Of a DNA stretch of 39,507 nt, positions 24,905 to 32,618 are shown piece after piece. A program made the position numbers and the translations under genes. The notes below the pieces were generated by a model, which was given only the letters and a program-made list of their open reading frames with translations, was not told where the DNA came from and made no database searches. Position 1 is the stretch's first letter; the number at the start of each line of letters is the position of its first letter. This stretch comes from Bacillota bacterium (GTDB lineage: Bacteria; Bacillota; Desulfitobacteriia; Desulfitobacteriales; Desulfitobacteriaceae): positions 1 through 39,507 of the forward strand of contig JAEWCM010000001.1 in NCBI GenBank assembly GCA_023390635.1. The letters run 5' to 3'.

Positions 24905-26468
24905 CAAACGTTTCTTTGCTTTTTTGCGGACAATTTTTAGGCCTATAACCCAAATATTTGACCGCTTATTTAATAAAATAAGAAAAAATTTACGTTTAGA
25001 GTTGATGTTAACTTTTGTGCTCTGTTTTTTGGCTTATGTTATTGTTTCCCAAATCTCCAATGAACTGTTTGCCAGTAAATATGCCTATATCGATTATTCA
25101 GAAGGACAGGATGCGATTGATCGTGAAGGCAAGGTAGTCGTGGAAGAGCTGATGAATATAGCTGACAGTAATAAAACCAATGGAGATAATACTTCTCAGC
25201 AGGCTGATGAACAAAAAACATTGCAAAATTACCTGAATGGAGAAGCTGAGTCCAATCAGGTTAAAGTGCTCATTGTAGATCTTGATGGGAAGGTCATTCT
25301 TAAATCACAAAATGCTCCGGAAAAAGAGATTGACCTCTATACTATTATCAGCAACGCTATGAAAACCAGAATTGATCAGAGTAAATACTTTCCATCTCTT
25401 ACCTATTCGGAAGGGCAACAGGAATTTTTCAGCTTTTATCCCGCCGTTTACCAGAACATGAAGGTTTATGTCGTGGTCAGCGGTGTACCGCAAGCTACCA
25501 TCAATTATGTTGAAGGAAAGTCCTCCTTATCTGTTATTTATGGATTAGGAGCCTTTATCATTACTTTTTACTTTTTAACCCGGCGTAAGATGCGCTATAT
25601 TGAAGAACTGGCAAAAGGATTGTTGGAGATTTCCAAAGGAAACTTAAAGTATCGGGTAGTAGAAAAAAGCGAAGATGAATTAGGCTCACTGGCTAATAAC
25701 ATTAATGAAATGGCGGCAAAGCTTGAAGATAAGATTGAGCGGGAAAGGAAGGCGGAAAAAGCCAAAAACGAATTGATTACTAATGTTTCTCATGATCTGC
25801 GCACTCCTCTAACCTCTATTATGGGTTATCTGCGACTCCTCAAAGATAAACGTTATGAAACGATAGAACAGCAGGAGAATTATGTTGATATTGCTTACGG
25901 AAAGGCGGAAAAACTTAAAGGGTTAATTGAAGATCTGTTCGAGTATACAAAAATAAATGATGAAAATATTCAGCTTGACCGGCAAAGACTGGCAATTAAC
26001 GAATTATTGGAACAATTAATCGAAGAACTGGTACCGGTAGGGGAAGAAAATCAGCTTCGGTTTGTCGTGGAATTTCCTGCTGATCGCATCTGGCTTAATC
26101 TTGACTCAGATAAAATTGTGCGGGTATTTGAGAATTTGCTGATGAATGCCATTACCTATAGCCGCAAGCCGGGAGAGATTAAAGTGAAACTACTGGTTGA
26201 TGAGAAGTATGTTACAGTGGCAGTCAGCAATTATGGAGAAGAGATTCCCAGCAGTGAGATGGAAAATCTTTTTGAACGTTTTTACCGTGTAGAAAAATCA
26301 CGTTCTTCTTTAACAGGCGGATCTGGTTTGGGGTTGGCGATTGCCAAAAATATTGTAGAGCTTCATGGGGGAAAAATATGGGCTGAATGTGAGGGGGAGC
26401 AGATTATATTCTTCGTACGGTTCAGACAGGATGAACAAGAAAATGCTCAGTCGAAAAAAAGTTCATAA
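24894..26468 (+). CDS. Membrane sensor histidine kinase
   Basis: About 524 residues. TM1 is near LMLTFVLCFLAYVIVSQI. An extracytoplasmic sensor of about 150 residues follows, with an acidic Asn/Gln-rich centre (about residues 80-110), then TM2 (SVIYGLGAFIITFYFLT). A HAMP linker leads to the HisKA box NVSHDLRTPLTSIMGYL with the phospho-acceptor His, the N box NLLMNAITYS, and the G boxes GGSGLGLAIAKNIVELHGG. I propose TTG 24894, overlapping the regulator gene, because the basic LKINKRFFAFLRT start matches related kinases. GGGGAG upstream is somewhat distant (12 nt), so the start is uncertain. The signal is unknown. A bidirectional terminator follows. Confidence 0.93.
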   Translation: MKINKRFFAFLRTIFRPITQIFDRLFNKIRKNLRLELMLTFVLCFLAYVIVSQISNELFASKYAYIDYSEGQDAIDREGKVVVEELMNIADSNKTNGDNTSQQADEQKTLQNYLNGEAESNQVKVLIVDLDGKVILKSQNAPEKEIDLYTIISNAMKTRIDQSKYFPSLTYSEGQQEFFSFYPAVYQNMKVYVVVSGVPQATINYVEGKSSLSVIYGLGAFIITFYFLTRRKMRYIEELAKGLLEISKGNLKYRVVEKSEDELGSLANNINEMAAKLEDKIERERKAEKAKNELITNVSHDLRTPLTSIMGYLRLLKDKRYETIEQQENYVDIAYGKAEKLKGLIEDLFEYTKINDENIQLDRQRLAINELLEQLIEELVPVGEENQLRFVVEFPADRIWLNLDSDKIVRVFENLLMNAITYSRKPGEIKVKLLVDEKYVTVAVSNYGEEIPSSEMENLFERFYRVEKSRSSLTGGSGLGLAIAKNIVELHGGKIWAECEGEQIIFFVRFRQDEQENAQSKKSS

Positions 26469-26599
26469 AATGTTCAAAAGTTGGTCATACTATAACCATA
26501 AATATTAGGTATGATAAGAACGTACCCAAGAGATGTACTCGACAGAGAGAGTTCAGATCGTAAACATAATACTTAGATGAAATTAACCTCCGAAAATCC

Positions 26600-26633
26600 A
26601 AAAAACTCAAGCACGTACCAGCTTGAGTTTTTT
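26600..26633. terminator. Bidirectional terminator between the kinase and cysteine desulfurase genes
   Basis: AAAAAACTCAAGC (26600-26612) and GCTTGAGTTTTTT (26621-26633) pair perfectly around 8 nt. Both strands end in six T, serving the two convergent genes. Confidence 0.93.
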
Positions 26634-26678
26634 GGCGTATTCAATGATCCTATGTTTAGGTTTAGGTCGCGTTTATAA

Positions 26679-27824
26679 CTAAAGCATTTCTTTGGCAATC
26701 AAGCTTACCGTTTCTACGGTCTTTTCGATTTCTTCTTTTGTTGTAAAATGGGAGGGGCTGAAACGGACAGTTCCTTGTTCAATGGTCCCCAAACTTGAAT
26801 GGGCATTGGGTGCGCAGTGGAGGCCAGCTCTGGCAATAATTCCTGAAATCTGTTCCAAAGTATGAGACACCAGCGTAGAGTCCTGACCTTCTAAATTAAA
26901 TGATACGATTGGAGCATGGTCTTGATTTTTCCACTGGCTGTATAGGATCAGCCCGTCAATGGTTTTTAAACCTTCGGCAAGATAAGTACATAGTTGCCTT
27001 TCCTGCTCATAGATATGTTCGGCGCCTACTTCGTTTAAGTAGTCTATGGCAGCACCTAAGCCGGCGATCCCTACTGTGTTTAGTGTTCCGCTTTCCAGCG
27101 CGTCAGGGAGAAAATCCGGCTGTTCCAGAGATTCAGAAAGGCTGCCTGTCCCTCCATAAATCAGCGGGGATAGTTTGAGGAGACCAGGCAGAATTAAAAC
27201 ACCTGTACCTGTGGGGCCTAATAAGCCTTTGTGCCCGGGCAAAGCAAGGATATCAATGGGTAACGTGTTTAGATCGATAGGAAGGATGCCGGCAGTCTGG
27301 GATGCGTCGACAAGATAGGGCACCCTGTATTCATGGGCAATTGCGCCAATCTTTTGGATCGGAAGCACCATGCCGGTAACGTTGGAAGCGTGGAGCGTCA
27401 CCACAAGACGGGTATTTTCCCGAAAAGCTTCTTTATACAACTGAAAAGGAAAAGGCTGGTCAAAGCCTATAGGCAGGATGGTGAGCTCTATTCCTTGTTT
27501 GGACAGTGCATGTAAAGGTCTGCTGACCGCATTGTGTTCGATGGATGTGGTGATGACGTGATCTCCGGGTTTGAGCAATCCAAATAAAGCCTGGTTAATG
27601 GCATGTGTGGCATTAAGCGTAAATATTATTCTGAGCGGATCGGATAATTTAAAAAATGCTGCGATTTTTTCCCTTACCCTATAAACCAAATGAGCATTTT
27701 CTAATGAGGCAGTGTGGCGGCCCCGACCAGGATTGCCTCCATGGCTTGTCATGATTTCTTGCATCTTCTCTCCTACCTGGGGAGGTTTAGGCCAGGAGGT
27801 GGAAGCATTGTCCAGATAGATCAT
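26679..27824 (-). CDS. Cysteine desulfurase / aminotransferase class V family protein
   Basis: A 381-residue PLP enzyme of the NifS/SufS-like group. It starts with MIYLDNASTSWPKPP. TLNATHAINQAL is the cofactor region, SIEHNAVSRPL follows, and the PLP lysine is in LPGHKGLLGPTGTG. The candidate persulfide cysteine lies in ARAGLHCAPNAH, with GTVRFSPSHF near the end. The RAGLHCAP form points to the subfamily of stand-alone desulfurases in clostridia rather than IscS, and no iscU, sufU or nifU neighbour is seen. It mobilises sulfur from cysteine as a protein persulfide. The ribosome site GGGGTGAAG lies before ATG 27824. It shares a terminator with the convergent kinase gene. Confidence 0.9.
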   Translation of the reverse strand: MIYLDNASTSWPKPPQVGEKMQEIMTSHGGNPGRGRHTASLENAHLVYRVREKIAAFFKLSDPLRIIFTLNATHAINQALFGLLKPGDHVITTSIEHNAVSRPLHALSKQGIELTILPIGFDQPFPFQLYKEAFRENTRLVVTLHASNVTGMVLPIQKIGAIAHEYRVPYLVDASQTAGILPIDLNTLPIDILALPGHKGLLGPTGTGVLILPGLLKLSPLIYGGTGSLSESLEQPDFLPDALESGTLNTVGIAGLGAAIDYLNEVGAEHIYEQERQLCTYLAEGLKTIDGLILYSQWKNQDHAPIVSFNLEGQDSTLVSHTLEQISGIIARAGLHCAPNAHSSLGTIEQGTVRFSPSHFTTKEEIEKTVETVSLIAKEML

Positions 27825-27938
27825 TTCTTCACCCCAATCAATATCGACTTTTTATTTGCTCTGGCAAAACGATAACTAAACAATTTCCCTGAAGAATATA
27901 TATAATCATATCATAACTTTTCTGATAAAAAATAAAAT

Positions 27939-27960
27939 AAGGCCGTTTTACAACGGCCTT
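27939..27960 (-). terminator. Intrinsic terminator of the LysM gene
   Basis: On the minus strand AAGGCCGTT pairs with AACGGCCTT (plus 27952-27960 and 27939-27947) around a 4-nt loop. It is followed by ATTTTATTTTTT. Confidence 0.88.
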
Positions 27961-27996
27961 CACAGAGAAGAAAAATTCAAGAATGGAAAAAGATAT

Positions 27997-28308
27997 TTAT
28001 ACTCTGGGAATAACAAAGACCTGACCAGGGAAAATCAAATCAGGGTTTTGCAAATGATTGGCTCTGATAATAGCCTGCATGCTCGTGCCGAATTTCTGGG
28101 CAATCTTGTATACGCTGTCACCTTTACGGACGGTATAGAGTACGGGTCTCTCTTCGTGATGCTCACGGGGAGGGCAGTGATGGTGCTTCTGCGGGGGAGG
28201 GCAACATGGATTTCCCATTTCCATATTCATAGCATACTGGCCTACATTCCAGCCACCCATATCACCACAGCAAAATTGACCATAGGAAGGATTGTATCCG
28301 CTCATCAT
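27997..28308 (-). CDS. LysM protein with a Cys/His/Pro-rich N-terminus, possibly spore-associated
   Basis: The 103-residue protein ends in a single LysM domain (about residues 56-102: LYTVRKGDSVYKIAQKFG, then NPDLIFPGQVFVIP) that binds peptidoglycan-type glycans. The first 50 residues have no signal peptide and are rich in Gly, Tyr, Met, Cys, His and Pro (GQFCCGDMGG, CCPPPQKHHHCPPREHHEE). LysM proteins made in the mother cell without a signal, like SafA, help assemble spore coats, so a coat role is plausible but not shown. The His/Cys block could bind metal. The ribosome site GGAGG lies 9 nt before the ATG at 28308. It is monocistronic with its own terminator. Confidence 0.82.
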   Translation of the reverse strand: MMSGYNPSYGQFCCGDMGGWNVGQYAMNMEMGNPCCPPPQKHHHCPPREHHEERPVLYTVRKGDSVYKIAQKFGTSMQAIIRANHLQNPDLIFPGQVFVIPRV

Positions 28309-28366
28309 ATTATTTTTCCTCCTTTAATCTATTAAAAATCTTTTGTTTAGCTTTTTGTTATAATAT

Positions 28367-28405
28367 ATTGGTAATATTTTCAATCGGTGTTTGTACGTTA
28401 CCAAT
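28367..28405. repeat. 8-bp perfect inverted repeat in the LysM / GGDEF intergenic region
   Basis: ATTGGTAA (28367-28374) and TTACCAAT (28398-28405) are separated by 23 nt. They lie in the AT-rich upstream region of the minus-strand LysM gene and could be an operator pair or a hairpin. No function is proven. Confidence 0.5.
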
Positions 28406-28471
28406 TATAAAAATTTTTTTATTTAATTTAATCAGATAATAAAATTAAATTAATTCTTAACAAATATTCCC

Positions 28472-28500
28472 TTGGGATTTTTTTTGTGCTAGAGTATATA
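28472..28500 (+). promoter_or_regulatory. Probable sigma-A promoter of the GGDEF gene
   Basis: TTGGGA (28472-28477), a 17-nt T-rich spacer, and TATATA (28495-28500), about 80 nt before the start codon. Both boxes match at four or five positions. Confidence 0.6.
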
Positions 28501-28578
28501 AGCAAGAATAAAATTTTATATAAAAAGAATATATGATACGATCTTGAAAGCAACCTTTCGTTGCAAAGGAGTGACAAT

Positions 28579-30129
28579 GTGAGCTTGCCCCAATCGCAAA
28601 GTAATCATGAAAAATATGAAATGATGTTTCAGATTTTGAGTGACATGAATTATGAAACTGATTTAGAATCTGCTTTAAATATCTTTACGAAGCGAAGCAT
28701 TGATTTGCTTTCTACAACCATGAGTGGGATATGGCTGTGGGAGATGAATTCTTTTAAGCGCCTTTCTGCCAGTGGGGAGTCATCAGAATATCGAAATTTT
28801 TTATTAACATTTCCTTTCCCCACGTCTCCAGTATTAATTGAAACATTATTTAATATTTTGAATTATAAAAACCAAAAACTGATTATTGAAGATATCCTTA
28901 ATCCTGAAGAGAGTGAAACCGGGCAGAATACTTATTTTCGTTCCTGGCATGGTTCATTGCGTTCTTTAGGAATTGTTCAGCTGGTCTGCGTCCCTTTGAT
29001 GCATTTTGGGCAGTTGCTGGGTATCTATGCTTTCTTTAATAAATTCAAAGTTTCCGGACAGGATCTTGATTGGTTGGAACATTTTATTCCTTTAATCTCC
29101 AGCTTTGTTTATGAACAACAAATGCGTGAGGCGGCATTTGAAAGGGAGCAGGCTTTAACCCTACTTTTGCGGGGGACAGAAATTCTTGTTCAAGTGGATT
29201 CGGAAGAAAACCTGCTTCAAGAGGCAGGAGAAATGGCAATGGAGATTTTATACATAGAAGCAGGGGTCTTTGTATTTCGAGAAGGAGATACCTTGAATTT
29301 TAAAGCCCCCTTTGGACGTTTGCGTCAAATTAACGAAAGCTGGCAGGAGATTTTAGAAAGATTGTGTTTACAGAACGGTTATGGGAGCAATTCTCTTTCC
29401 AGGACAGCTTATTTCATTGAGCTGAAGGATACGGATATTGATGTGAGAAACGAAAGTATGATCCAAAATGCTTTTCAGCAATGGGAGAGAATTTTTGTTC
29501 AGCCCTTGCAAACTCATAGCGGTATTATCGGTGAACTTTGGCTGATGAACTCATGTGATCAGTGGATGGAGGAGCGTCAGGAGATTCTCACTGCTTTTGT
29601 GCGGGTGCTTGGCATATCCTTAGAGACGATCAGGCAGAGGCATGAACTCGAACGCTTAGCTTTAACTGACCGGTTGACAGGCATTTTTAACCGTCAAGGT
29701 TTCGAGCAGAGAATTAAAGAGGAGATGGCTTCCGCTTTGCGGCGAAAAGCAAGCTTGCTTTTTTTAATTCTCGATTTAGACGGGTTTAAAAAACTAAACG
29801 ATACTTATGGACATCCGGCAGGTGATGCGGCACTGCAGGCCATTGCCCGCCAATTAAAGGCCAGTGTCCGTCCATACGATTTAGTGGCGAGAAGCGGCGG
29901 GGATGAGTTTGTTGTGGTGTTCATCGATTTGGATAAAACTGAAGAAGGCGTTCATACGGTCGAGCGATTAAAAGCTAATTTAAATTTAGAGAATTATAAT
30001 TTGGATGTGACGATAGGAGCAGCCGAATTTCCCGGAGAAGCGATGGATTATGAGGGCCTTTACCGTCTTGCCGATCAAAGGCTTTATCACGGTAAATATC
30101 ATGGCAAGAGCCAGATTGTATGGGAGTGA
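28579..30129 (+). CDS. GAF-GAF-GGDEF protein, probable diguanylate cyclase
   Basis: A 516-residue soluble signalling protein. Two GAF-like sensor regions (about residues 25-170 and 185-345) precede a GGDEF domain (about 355-516). The catalytic loop reads RSGGDEFVVV, so the domain should make c-di-GMP from two GTP. RPYD lies five residues before GGDEF and matches the product-inhibition I-site RxxD. LTDRLTGIFNRQGFEQ and LDLDGFKKLNDTYGHPAGD are the usual upstream motifs. There is no membrane helix, so the signal is probably cytosolic. GTG 28579 is 7 nt after AGGAG (28567-28571). The ribosome site lies in a potential hairpin (see findings). It is opposed functionally by the HD-GYP protein encoded at 20730. 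Confidence 0.93.
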   Translation: MSLPQSQSNHEKYEMMFQILSDMNYETDLESALNIFTKRSIDLLSTTMSGIWLWEMNSFKRLSASGESSEYRNFLLTFPFPTSPVLIETLFNILNYKNQKLIIEDILNPEESETGQNTYFRSWHGSLRSLGIVQLVCVPLMHFGQLLGIYAFFNKFKVSGQDLDWLEHFIPLISSFVYEQQMREAAFEREQALTLLLRGTEILVQVDSEENLLQEAGEMAMEILYIEAGVFVFREGDTLNFKAPFGRLRQINESWQEILERLCLQNGYGSNSLSRTAYFIELKDTDIDVRNESMIQNAFQQWERIFVQPLQTHSGIIGELWLMNSCDQWMEERQEILTAFVRVLGISLETIRQRHELERLALTDRLTGIFNRQGFEQRIKEEMASALRRKASLLFLILDLDGFKKLNDTYGHPAGDAALQAIARQLKASVRPYDLVARSGGDEFVVVFIDLDKTEEGVHTVERLKANLNLENYNLDVTIGAAEFPGEAMDYEGLYRLADQRLYHGKYHGKSQIVWE

Positions 30130-30248
30130 GGCCTTATCTGATGTTTTTTTGTTCTCCCCCTTAGAACTACATAGGATATTAGCTTCAGATGTGGTAAGAT
30201 AATACTGTTATTCTTGATTACACGGACAAGGAGGAATTTGCTTAAAAT

Positions 30249-30812
30249 ATGGAGAAAAAGCTAGGGCGAGAGGTATTGGAATGGGTACTCCTATTGCTTC
30301 TTGCTTGGGTTATATCATCTCTTGTGCGGGTCTATGTCTTTGACACAAGAATTGTACCGACAGGTTCTATGCTTCCCACCATTCAATTAGATGACCGATT
30401 AATTGTTGATAAATTATTTTTTAAATTTTCTCCTTTAAAACGGGGGGACATTGTGGTCTTTCACGCTCCTGCGGCGGCGAATGAACCGGATGATCTGGTA
30501 AAACGCATTATCGGCCTGCCTGGAGAAATTCTGGCAGTGCATGACGGATATGTTTGGATTAATAATCAGGCTTTGAATGAACCTTATACCCTGGAGGCTC
30601 CTACTTATTCTTATGGACCTGTGACCATCCCGGAAAATTCTTATTTCGTGATGGGAGACAATCGAAATAACAGTAAGGACAGCCATTTTTGGGGATTCCT
30701 GCCCAAGGAGAACATTACTGGGAAAGTGATGATTCGTTATTGGCCTTTTAGCAGCTTTGGAAAATTGGATGGAGCCGGTAAAGCTGCCACGCTTATGCCT
30801 GCTGCTGAATAG
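30249..30812 (+). CDS. Type I signal peptidase
   Basis: A 187-residue S26 family peptidase that removes signal peptides on the outer face of the membrane. One N-terminal membrane anchor (about residues 11-30) is followed by the catalytic serine in VPTGSMLPT (Ser40) and the general-base lysine in DDLVKRIIGLPGE (Lys85). The box-E motif is MGDNRNNSKDSHFWGF. This Ser/Lys dyad and length fit the SipS/SipT type. ATG 30249 is the only in-frame start after a TAA at 30243, and AAGGAGG (30228-30234) is 14 nt away, an unusually long spacing. It is monocistronic and ends at a long bidirectional hairpin. Confidence 0.95.
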   Translation: MEKKLGREVLEWVLLLLLAWVISSLVRVYVFDTRIVPTGSMLPTIQLDDRLIVDKLFFKFSPLKRGDIVVFHAPAAANEPDDLVKRIIGLPGEILAVHDGYVWINNQALNEPYTLEAPTYSYGPVTIPENSYFVMGDNRNNSKDSHFWGFLPKENITGKVMIRYWPFSSFGKLDGAGKAATLMPAAE

Positions 30813-30822
30813 TCTTGGAAAA

Positions 30823-30878
30823 AAAACTCCTGCTTTATGAGAGCTCTTTACTTAGAGATCTCATAAAGCAGGAGTTTT
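30823..30878. terminator. 25-bp-stem bidirectional terminator between signal peptidase and cobS genes
   Basis: The arms 30823-30847 and 30854-30878 are reverse complements with a single mismatch and a 6-nt loop (core CTCCTGCTTTATGAGA). T runs flank both sides. It serves the convergent signal peptidase and cobS genes. Confidence 0.93.
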
Positions 30879-30898
30879 ATGTTGGCAGTCGGTCATAT

Positions 30899-31642
30899 TT
30901 AAAAGATTCGATGACCGATATAGGCAAAAATTAAAATGATCAGTTGGCATATTTCTATGATAGCTCCATAGATATCGCCGGTTAAGCCGCCGAGAATCTT
31001 TGTGACCCTCTGTCCCATCAGCCATGAGGTTAATAGGGCGCTCAGGCACAGAAGAGGACCGGTCCAATGCAGGAGGAAAAAAGCAGCGATTACTAGCACG
31101 AGTCCTTCAATGATAAAAAAGAGGTGGGTGGCATTCTCATGCAATCCCTTGCCCAGACCTTCTGAGCGGATATAGGGAAAGTATAGAATGGCCGCCAGTA
31201 AGGCCCAACGGCTTAAAGCGGGATAAAGAATTAAGATAAACGGCATCACTTGGGGATCTAAAGTGGCAAAAAAGGCGAATTTCAGAATTAATAAAGTCAA
31301 CAGATGGACGGCCGCATAAGAACCGATCCGGCTGTCTTTCATAATTTCCAGCGTTTTTTCCCGGTTCCTCCCTGAAAGAAGACCGTCCATACTGTCCATG
31401 AAGCCATCCAGATGAATGCCTCCAGTGAGAAAAATCTCACCGGCAATTAAAAAGGCGGCAACAATGAGAGGAGGAAATATCAATGATGTGATTTTCCAGA
31501 GCAGCAATAGCCCCAGCCCGATGATAAGCCCGACAAGGGGATAAAAAGGCTGAGCTTTCCGGAAATCCTCCTGATCAAAAGCGGTGTTAAAGGGAAGAGG
31601 AATCCTGGTTAGAAAGGTTAAGGCAATTAAAAATCGTTTCAT
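30899..31642 (-). CDS. cobS: Adenosylcobinamide-GDP ribazoletransferase
   Basis: The last assembly step of cobalamin: joins adenosylcobinamide-GDP with alpha-ribazole at the membrane. The product of about 247 residues is very hydrophobic (6-7 helices). It carries the family motifs FLTRIPLP near the start, the acidic GGIHLDGFMDSMDGLLSGRN (divalent metal and substrate) and MKDSRIGSYA. I use ATG 31642, whose ATGA overlaps the cobU stop; GTG 31648 is the alternative. The cobU-cobS order with 4-nt overlap suggests coupled translation. A cobalamin economy fits corrinoid-using anaerobes of this group. No cobT or cobC is adjacent in this window. Confidence 0.93.
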   Translation of the reverse strand: MKRFLIALTFLTRIPLPFNTAFDQEDFRKAQPFYPLVGLIIGLGLLLLWKITSLIFPPLIVAAFLIAGEIFLTGGIHLDGFMDSMDGLLSGRNREKTLEIMKDSRIGSYAAVHLLTLLILKFAFFATLDPQVMPFILILYPALSRWALLAAILYFPYIRSEGLGKGLHENATHLFFIIEGLVLVIAAFFLLHWTGPLLCLSALLTSWLMGQRVTKILGGLTGDIYGAIIEICQLIILIFAYIGHRIF

Positions 31643-32256
31643 GGACACCCACCATTTTCCCGGCAGCGGTCAAGCAATTCCTGACCCGATTTTTTTATCT
31701 CCATAGGATAACCGGCGACGACCATAAATACCTGTTCTGCAGCCTGGGCAATCAGTTGATTGGAGCGGCCGGCCATATCCCGATAGAACCTTGATAAAAA
31801 ATTGGCAGGTACGATGCCTGATCCTACTTCGTTGCTGACGATAATGACTTGAGGGTTAATGGTAACGGCCAAATGAATCAGTTTTTCAACCTGTCCGATA
31901 ATTTTTGTCTCAAGGTCAGGTTCAAGGTAAGAAAAATCTTTGTCAGAGTCGGAATTGTCTTGGGGAAGGGCGGAAAGAATAAGATTACTTAGCCATAGTG
32001 TGATACAATCCAGAAGAACAACCCCAGAATCCTTGCTCAGAGAGAGAAGCACCCTTTCCAGATCATAGGGCTCTTCAATTAATCTCCAGTGGTTAGGGCG
32101 GCGCAACCGGTGTTTGGCAATCCGTTCCGCCATTTCCTGATCGAAAATCTGGGCTGTGGCAATGTAAGTAACATCGGGAGAGTGGTTTGCCAATAATTCG
32201 GCAAAACTGCTTTTCCCGCTGCGGGCTCCGCCGATTATCAGAATAATTTTTGACAT
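31639..32256 (-). CDS. cobU: Adenosylcobinamide kinase / adenosylcobinamide-phosphate guanylyltransferase
   Basis: Bifunctional nucleotide loop enzyme that phosphorylates adenosylcobinamide and then adds GMP, feeding CobS. The 205-residue product has the P-loop GGARSGKSS (residues 9-17), TYIATAQIFDQEM, and AKHRLRRPNHWRLIEEP, whose histidine is the expected GMP-carrying residue. VVLLDCITLWLSNLI and IIVSNEVGSGIVP follow. ATG 32256 is first in the pair. I see no B12 riboswitch features in the region before it; in this transcript direction that region is 32257-32460, which is AT-rich and featureless. Confidence 0.95.
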   Translation of the reverse strand: MSKIILIIGGARSGKSSFAELLANHSPDVTYIATAQIFDQEMAERIAKHRLRRPNHWRLIEEPYDLERVLLSLSKDSGVVLLDCITLWLSNLILSALPQDNSDSDKDFSYLEPDLETKIIGQVEKLIHLAVTINPQVIIVSNEVGSGIVPANFLSRFYRDMAGRSNQLIAQAAEQVFMVVAGYPMEIKKSGQELLDRCRENGGCP

Positions 32257-32469
32257 GGAATCACCTTATTTCAACTTTATAAAACAAGCTTATTCTACCT
32301 ATATTAATAAAAAAACGCAATTCAAAAATTCTTTAAGGATAGAAGTTAACTGATGAAAAGTTGATCAAATGCCTCTTAAACCAAGATCTAGGATTTTTTA
32401 TATTAAGAATTCTCAAGTTTTTATTCTTTTTATTGGGAAATTATATTATAATTAAATAATATATAAAGA
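32257..32469. other. AT-rich intergenic region between cobU and the CNNM transporter gene
   Basis: This divergent region separates cobU (minus) from the transporter (plus). It holds AT-rich promoter-like sequence, including TATAAT-like runs near 32445-32460 (ATTATATTATAATTAAA), but no clear -35 box, gene, RNA or repeat. Confidence 0.5.
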
Positions 32470-32618
32470 AAAAGGAGTGAACACCCGAGTTTCTAGCATA
32501 TAAATGCTGCCTGACTTTTTATTTCTGTTTTCATAAGCGGGTAACTAGCTTTATATCGCCTTCTATCGGTCGGTAGAAGTAGAGTGGTACGATCCAACTT
32601 TAGAAACAGGGGAAACTA
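32470..32618 (+). promoter_or_regulatory. Structured leader RNA of unknown class before the CNNM transporter gene
   Basis: Three helices can be drawn by eye. ACCCG (32483-32487) pairs with CGGGT (32538-32542) and encloses AGCAT-ATAA-ATGCT (32495-32508). CTTCTATC (32560-32567) pairs with GGTAGAAG (32572-32579) around a GGTC loop. The leader starts with AAAAAGGAG and ends in AGGGG (32608-32612) just before the proposed gene start. I could not match it to the M-box, ydaO, yybP-ykoY, fluoride or T-box consensus. No terminator is seen, so control would be on translation, if it is a switch at all. Confidence 0.4.

Noticed and set aside
32257..32460. Cobalamin riboswitch before cobU
   Set aside because: No B12-box-like sequence (GCCACTG type) or long structured leader is visible on the minus strand; the region is plain AT-rich DNA.
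32577..32600. T-box-like sequence AGAGTGGTAC in the leader of the CNNM transporter gene
   Set aside because: Only the first ten bases of the T-box core match; the CCGCG part is replaced by GATCC. There is no terminator/antiterminator pair, and the gene is not an aminoacyl-tRNA or amino-acid gene.
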